A stretch of 64,000 nucleotides of DNA from Elusimicrobiota bacterium (GTDB taxonomy: Bacteria > CG03 > SLGR01 > PWQF01), in assembly GCA_003557485.1 (NCBI GenBank), contig PWOI01000179.1, positions 13,789-77,788 of the forward strand, read 5' to 3'. A program made the position numbers and the translations under genes. Positions 59,818-64,000 of the stretch are shown piece after piece (position 1 is the first letter of the stretch; every line of letters begins with the position of its first letter). A model generated the notes under the pieces. The model ran no database searches. It worked only from the letters and a program-made list of their open reading frames with translations, and was not told the origin of the DNA.

Positions 59818-61248
59818 ATGGATATCAACAGAGATGAAATAGCCTCGGTGGTCAGGGAAGTAATTGCTCGTCTTGAAAAAGAAAAAATTTCTTCTTCAGG
59901 TCCGGAAGAAGTTTCTTCGGGGGGGGGTGTCCTCTATGATTCTATGGAAGATGCTGTAAGTGCTGCTAAAAGGGCACAGAAAAAATTTTTATCAATAAGT
60001 CTGGCTTCAAGACAGAATATAATAGAATCAATACGGAAAGCCGCAAGGTCTGAAGCCGGAAACCTGGCGCGCAATGCCGAAAAAGAAACCGGTATGGGAA
60101 GGTGGGAGGATAAGGTAAAAAAGAATCTGCTCGCCGCTGACAAAACACCGGGAATAGAAGACCTTCAGCCCGTTGCCTATACGGGTGACCGAGGGCTTAC
60201 CCTTATTGAAAATGCGCCTTTCGGAGTTATAGGTTCGGTAACTCCCTCAACAAATCCGACTTCAACTATTATCAACAATGCCATCAGTATAATTGCGGCC
60301 GGCAATGCCGCCGTCTTTGCTCCGCATCCCGCTGCAATGAAATGCTCACAGCAATGTATGCAAATTCTTTCAGATGCAGCAGTTGCAGCAGGTGCTCCGG
60401 AAGGGCTTATAACCGCAATGCGTAAACCCTCGCTGGAGGGAGCAGAAGTCCTTTTTACACATCCTGACATACGGCTTCTTATTGTAACCGGCGGGCCGGC
60501 TGTTGTTGAAAAAGCAATGAAAACTGATAAAAAAGTTATAGCGGCCGGACCGGGAAATCCTCCGGTTGTAGTTGACGAAACTGCGGATCCCGTAAAAACT
60601 GTTGACTCTATAATAAACGGTGCCGGTTTTGATAACGGAATATTATGTACGGCGGAAAAAGAGGTTCTTTTAGCCGGCGGTTGTCATGATTCAATTCTTA
60701 AGCAGATGCGTTCCGACGTCAGGGCTTTTGAACTGACGGAATCCCAGATGGAAAAACTTGCCTCCATCGCAATAGAAAAAAGCGGCCGTGGGGGGGGGCA
60801 TCCTATTGTCAATAGGGATTTTATCGGAAAAGACGCTTCTGTCATTGGAAAAGCGCTTGGCCTTGATGTAGGAAGTCAGGTCCGGCTTCTATGGGCGCTT
60901 GTGGATGAGAATAATGATTTCATGTGGACTGAACAGCTTATGCCGGTGCTCCCATTTGCTATATCCGGAGATATAAAAAGAACTATTGATCTGGCGGTGG
61001 AGATGGAAGGTGGGAATGGGCATACCGCTATAATGCACTCTCTTAATGTAGAATCTCTTACGGAAATGGCAAGAAAGTCGGCCTGTTCTATATTTGTTAA
61101 AAACGGGCCTTCTTATATGGGTCTTGGTATGGGGGAAGGTTATGCGACTCTCTCAATTGCCACTCCTACCGGGGACGGGCTTGTAAAAGCCCGGAATTTT
61201 ACACGGCCGCTAAGGTGTTCCCTGGTTGATTACTTCAGGATTACTTAA
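59818..61248 (+). CDS. pduP: PduP-type CoA-acylating aldehyde dehydrogenase
   Basis: 476 residues. Residues 1-20 (DINRDEIASVVREVIARLEK) form an amphipathic helix typical of encapsulation peptides, then a Ser/Gly linker and the ALDH domain. NAPFGVIGSVTPSTNPTSTI and the catalytic Cys in FDNGILCTAEKE identify the acylating PduP/EutE group. It oxidises an aldehyde with CoA and NAD to acyl-CoA. Acetaldehyde is the likely substrate if a deoxyribose-phosphate aldolase is present. Two nine-base G tracts interrupt the gene (59919-59927 and 60790-60798). Confidence 0.95.
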   Translation: MDINRDEIASVVREVIARLEKEKISSSGPEEVSSGGGVLYDSMEDAVSAAKRAQKKFLSISLASRQNIIESIRKAARSEAGNLARNAEKETGMGRWEDKVKKNLLAADKTPGIEDLQPVAYTGDRGLTLIENAPFGVIGSVTPSTNPTSTIINNAISIIAAGNAAVFAPHPAAMKCSQQCMQILSDAAVAAGAPEGLITAMRKPSLEGAEVLFTHPDIRLLIVTGGPAVVEKAMKTDKKVIAAGPGNPPVVVDETADPVKTVDSIINGAGFDNGILCTAEKEVLLAGGCHDSILKQMRSDVRAFELTESQMEKLASIAIEKSGRGGGHPIVNRDFIGKDASVIGKALGLDVGSQVRLLWALVDENNDFMWTEQLMPVLPFAISGDIKRTIDLAVEMEGGNGHTAIMHSLNVESLTEMARKSACSIFVKNGPSYMGLGMGEGYATLSIATPTGDGLVKARNFTRPLRCSLVDYFRIT

Positions 61249-61253
61249 AACGC

Positions 61254-62579
61254 ATGCAGAAAAGTAAAATCATAGAGAAAGTCCGTAATGCCGGGATAGT
61301 CGGCGCAGGCGGCGGCGGATTTCCGACTCATGTAAAGATAGATGCAGAAGTTGAAACCCTGATAGCTAACGGAGCCGAATGTGAACCGCTTCTCTCCACA
61401 GACAGGTATCTTATGGAAAATTATGCCGGGGATATAATAGATGGTCTGAGGTATGTAAAACAGGCGCTTGGTGCCCGGGATATTTATATAGGACTAAAAA
61501 GAAAATATGAAAAAGCTGTAAAAGTATTTAAGACAATCCTGGGTGAAACTTCTGATATAAAGCTGGCCCTGATGGATAACTATTACCCTGCAGGAGATGA
61601 GTTCGACCTTGTATATAATATTACCGGACGGATAATACCGGAGGGAGGGCTTCCTCTTGATGAAGGATGCGTGGTTATCAATGTAAATACTCTTTTGAAT
61701 ATAAAGCGGGCGGTTGACGGATCCGCCCCGGTAACCGATAGGTGGGTGACCGTGACCGGGGAAGTGGAATCGCCATACATCGCTCCTGTTCCGGTAGGCA
61801 TATCAGCTGCAGAGCTGATTAAAAAAGCAGGGGTTAAAATAAAAGATTACCGCCTGCTTGCAGGAGGCCCTATGATGGGAGTTCCGGTTGAGGACAATTA
61901 CCGGATAAAAAAAACCTGCAGCGGGATAATAGTATTGCCTGAAAAACACGGGGCTTTTGTAAAACAGGACATGACTCTGCAGGCACATAAAAAAAGAGGA
62001 AAATCAATATGTGATCAATGTTTTGACTGCACGATATTGTGCCCTCGTAATCTGCTGGGTCATTCGCTTGAACCTCACAGGATAATGCGAAATCTTTTCA
62101 TATCTGCGGAAAATTTTTCAGAGTATACACCGTCTTTTCTTTGTTCGCAATGCGGTTTATGTAATATGTTTGCCTGCCCTCTGGACCTGTCTCCCAGGAG
62201 TCTTCTCAAGGAAACCAGCGATACACTTTCACGCAGAGGCGTTGAAAATCCGCATAAAGAGCGGAATCTTAAGCCCCACCCGGAAAGAGAATACAGAAAA
62301 GTGAACTCTTCCCGTCTTGCAGCCAGAATAGGGGTTGATAAATATGAGAAGGAAGAGTTACCTGTTAAAGAGATCAAAACAGCAAAGGTGCACATAAGCA
62401 TGAGTCAGCATGCGGGTACGCCTGCTGTTGCGGTTGTCAAAAAAGGGGATACGGTGAAACGCGGCCAGTTAATAGGAGAGATACCCCGCGGAAAGCTAGG
62501 GTCCAGGGTTCATTCAAGCATTTCCGGAACAGTTAAAGAAATAACTTCCGGCTATATAGCAATAGAAAAAGGGGAGTAA
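61254..62579 (+). CDS. pduS: PduS-like iron-sulfur flavoprotein (RnfC/Nqo1-type)
   Basis: 441 residues. The N-terminal NADH/FMN-binding region has IVGAGGGGFPTHVKI and NGAECEPLLSTDRYLM. A SLBB-like domain follows, then two 4Fe-4S motifs: CDQCFDCTILCP and CSQCGLCNMFACP. A barrel-sandwich C-terminus (SSISGTVKEITSGYIAIEKG) ends it. PduS is thought to move electrons between NADH and the shell, in part through PduT. A PduT-like shell gene follows directly (4-nt gap), which supports that role. It may balance NADH made by PduP. Confidence 0.93.
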   Translation: MQKSKIIEKVRNAGIVGAGGGGFPTHVKIDAEVETLIANGAECEPLLSTDRYLMENYAGDIIDGLRYVKQALGARDIYIGLKRKYEKAVKVFKTILGETSDIKLALMDNYYPAGDEFDLVYNITGRIIPEGGLPLDEGCVVINVNTLLNIKRAVDGSAPVTDRWVTVTGEVESPYIAPVPVGISAAELIKKAGVKIKDYRLLAGGPMMGVPVEDNYRIKKTCSGIIVLPEKHGAFVKQDMTLQAHKKRGKSICDQCFDCTILCPRNLLGHSLEPHRIMRNLFISAENFSEYTPSFLCSQCGLCNMFACPLDLSPRSLLKETSDTLSRRGVENPHKERNLKPHPEREYRKVNSSRLAARIGVDKYEKEELPVKEIKTAKVHISMSQHAGTPAVAVVKKGDTVKRGQLIGEIPRGKLGSRVHSSISGTVKEITSGYIAIEKGE

Positions 62580-62583
62580 GAAA

Positions 62584-63132
62584 ATGCAGCATGCAATAGG
62601 ACTGATAGAGTTAAACAGCATAGCGAAAGGATTTGAGGTAACGGATATTCTTTTAAAGACTGCTTCAAGCCAGCTCGTAGAGGCCCATTCCGTATGTCCG
62701 GGTAAGTTTATAGTGCTGATAACAGGTACAACAGCAGATATTGAATCTTCAATGAAAAGCGGTATTGAACTGGCGGCGGAGTCACTGGTGGATAAAGTGG
62801 TTATTAACAATATAGACCCGCAGCTTGTACCTGCTATAAGAGGCGCCTCGGATGTTGAACGGCTTGATGCTCTGGGTATAATAGAAACTTTTTCTGCCGC
62901 TTCAAGCATTATTGCCGCTGACGCAGCGGTAAAAGCAGCCGATGTTAAACTTATTGACGTAAGGCTTGCCAATGCTCTGGGCGGAAAGGCATACCTTACC
63001 CTGACGGGCCAGATAGGGGCAGTAAGGTCGTCGGTAGCTGCCGGCTGCAATGCCTTAAAGGGGGAAGGAATACTTATCCGTCGGGTTGTTATACCGCAGC
63101 CGCATAAGGATTTACGCAGGAGCGTTTTATAA
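62584..63132 (+). CDS. PduT-like BMC-T trimeric shell protein
   Basis: 182 residues with two tandem BMC domains. The first has AIGLIELNSIAKGFEVTDIL, pore-loop HSVCPGKFIVL with Cys38, and VVINNIDPQLVPAI. The second has ALGIIETFSAASSIIAADAA and ends VIPQPHKDLRRS. The whole sequence lines up well with PduT, whose trimers carry a 4Fe-4S cluster in the central pore through cysteine ligands. Cys38 in the pore loop is a good candidate ligand here. The neighbour PduS is its known functional partner. The stop overlaps the start of rpiB by one base (TAATG). Confidence 0.93.
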   Translation: MQHAIGLIELNSIAKGFEVTDILLKTASSQLVEAHSVCPGKFIVLITGTTADIESSMKSGIELAAESLVDKVVINNIDPQLVPAIRGASDVERLDALGIIETFSAASSIIAADAAVKAADVKLIDVRLANALGGKAYLTLTGQIGAVRSSVAAGCNALKGEGILIRRVVIPQPHKDLRRSVL

Positions 63133-63584
63133 TGGACGATATAGTTATAGGTTCTGATCATGGTGGTTTTGAGCTGAAGGAAAAAATTAAAAAATTTCTG
63201 CAGGAAGCCGATTATAATGTGATGGATTTCGGAACTTATTCTGAAGATTCCTGTGATTATCCCGATTATGCCTTAATTGTGGCAGAAGCAGTCGCTTCAG
63301 GGGAGTATAAAAGGGGGATCCTTATTGACGGGACGGGCGGAGGCATGTGCCTTGCTTGCAATAAAATAAAAGGGATAAGGGCTGTAACCGCATACAATGC
63401 GCTTACAGGCGCTTATGCTGCAGAACATGATAATGCAAATATACTCTGTCTTGGAGGTAAGATGACAGGGGAGCTTGCCGCATCGGATATAGTTAAAAAA
63501 TGGCTCGAGACTCCTTTCGGAGGCGGCCGCCACGAAAGGCGTCTGAATAAAATAGAAAGTATTGAGGAAAAATATTTCAAATGA
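63132..63584 (+). CDS. RpiB-family isomerase with Asp in place of the catalytic Cys
   Basis: 150 residues, RpiB/LacA/LacB fold. IVIGSDHGGFELKEKI, then ILIDGTGGGMCLACNKIKGI and AEHDNANILCLGG, ending FGGGRHERRLNKI. In typical RpiB the strand reads CGTG with the base Cys66; here residue 66 is Asp, while Thr68, His99 and the terminal Arg residues are kept. RpiB members sit in SPU-type microcompartment loci. This copy may be a diverged ribose-5-phosphate isomerase or act on another sugar phosphate. No encapsulation peptide is clear. It overlaps the next gene by 4 nt. Confidence 0.88.
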   Translation: MDDIVIGSDHGGFELKEKIKKFLQEADYNVMDFGTYSEDSCDYPDYALIVAEAVASGEYKRGILIDGTGGGMCLACNKIKGIRAVTAYNALTGAYAAEHDNANILCLGGKMTGELAASDIVKKWLETPFGGGRHERRLNKIESIEEKYFK

Positions 63585-64000
63585 AAATTATACTGGCTTC
63601 TGATCACCGGGGTTTTGAACTTAAAGAAGAAATAAAAAAGTTCCTGAAAGAGAAAGGACATGACATTGTTGACGTAGGAACAGAGAGTTCTGAAAGAACA
63701 GATTATCCTTTTTATGCAAGAAAAGGAGCGGATATTATCAGAAAAACTGAAGGAAGTAAAGGTGTTTTTATATGTGGAAGCGGCCTGGGCATATGTATTG
63801 CAGCCAATAAAGTCCCGGGAGTAAGAGCTATTACCGCCCGCTGTCCCGAAGATTCCCGTATGGGTGTGATGCATAATAATGCTAATGTAATTTGCCTCGG
63901 CGCGGACAGGACCGGATTTAAAAAGGCAAAGAAAATAATAGCAGAGTTTCTCAACGGAAGTTTTGAGGGGGGGCGCCATCAGGACAGGTTGACTATGATA
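63581..64000 (+). CDS. rpiB: Ribose-5-phosphate isomerase B-like protein (3' end cut by window)
   Basis: At least 140 residues; the frame is open at base 64000, so the C-terminus is missing. IILASDHRGFELKEEIKKFL, VFICGSGLGICIAANKVPGV (catalytic Cys65 present) and VMHNNANVICLGADRTG, then EGGRHQDRL. It keeps the RpiB base Cys and the catalytic His98, so it is the better candidate for true R5P isomerase. It is a divergent paralogue of the gene before it, not a recent copy. It overlaps it by ATGA. Confidence 0.9.
   Translation, partial: MKIILASDHRGFELKEEIKKFLKEKGHDIVDVGTESSERTDYPFYARKGADIIRKTEGSKGVFICGSGLGICIAANKVPGVRAITARCPEDSRMGVMHNNANVICLGADRTGFKKAKKIIAEFLNGSFEGGRHQDRLTMI

Noticed and set aside
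1-64000. tRNA, rRNA or CRISPR arrays
   Set aside because: I looked for TPsiC-type GGTTCGAATCC arms, rRNA conserved blocks and regularly spaced repeats and saw none. A covariance-model scan would be needed to exclude a divergent tRNA.

Overview
The window reads as a chromosome segment from an uncultured diderm (outer-membrane) bacterium. The envelope genes support this: an LptD-like LPS assembly protein, PorV-like outer-membrane proteins, a giant surface protein with a type IX-like C-terminal domain, and a MotB peptidoglycan-binding domain. I cannot name the phylum from sequence alone. The gene mix points to one of the poorly cultured candidate phyla rather than a model lineage. Every gene I can support lies on the + strand. 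There are no rRNAs, tRNAs, CRISPR arrays or insertion sequences.

Layout: (1) 1-16.6 kb is an envelope and motility-like block: a giant FG-GAP/fibronectin protein, two PorV-like proteins with TPR tails, a FliF-FliG-TPR fusion, a 1302-aa coiled-coil protein, FlbD, MotA and MotB. A GEMM-type cyclic-dinucleotide riboswitch with a terminator precedes the second PorV gene. No rod, hook, filament or export gene is present, so this looks like a flagellar-motor-derived machine joined to other parts. It is the best candidate here for an undescribed system. (2) 16.6-23.8 kb is a complete trp operon (E-D-G-C-F-B-A) under a textbook attenuator with leader peptide MNWWWPM, followed by a degenerate TrpF paralogue. 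(3) 23.8-33.7 kb holds accD, folC, lptD, a Crp/Fnr regulator, ogt, a small GNAT protein, a DUF368 transporter, nfu, tatA, tatC, rpsP, khpA, trmD, rplS and yraN. (4) 33.7-57.6 kb holds comM, a polytopic membrane protein, a sucrose-phosphate-synthase-like glycosyltransferase, a kinase, LysM and TPR proteins, an XRE regulator, an erythromycin-esterase-like lipoprotein, dprA, topA, xerC/D, a PASTA protein, rpe, smpB, polA, coaE, rho, a 5'-nucleotidase and a diguanylate cyclase. (5) 57.6-64 kb is a bacterial microcompartment operon: tpiA, pduL, BMC-H, BMC-P, pduP, pduS, a PduT-like BMC-T and two divergent rpiB genes, the last cut by the window edge.

How the parts may work together: the GGDEF protein at 56.5 kb could make the c-di-GMP that the riboswitch at 7.0 kb would sense to control the motor block. 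The microcompartment carries an acylating aldehyde dehydrogenase, a phosphotransacylase, triose-phosphate isomerase and RpiB-type isomerases, and no diol dehydratase or ethanolamine lyase. That set fits a sugar-phosphate-utilising (SPU-type) compartment in which a deoxyribose-phosphate aldolase, expected just beyond the window, would supply acetaldehyde and glyceraldehyde-3-phosphate.

Some recurring expression signals stand out. Several consensus TTGACA promoters sit on the stop codon of the gene upstream and place the transcription start at or next to the ATG, suggesting leaderless mRNAs. Terminator hairpins abut start codons at three places. At least one gene (yraN) appears to use a CTG start.
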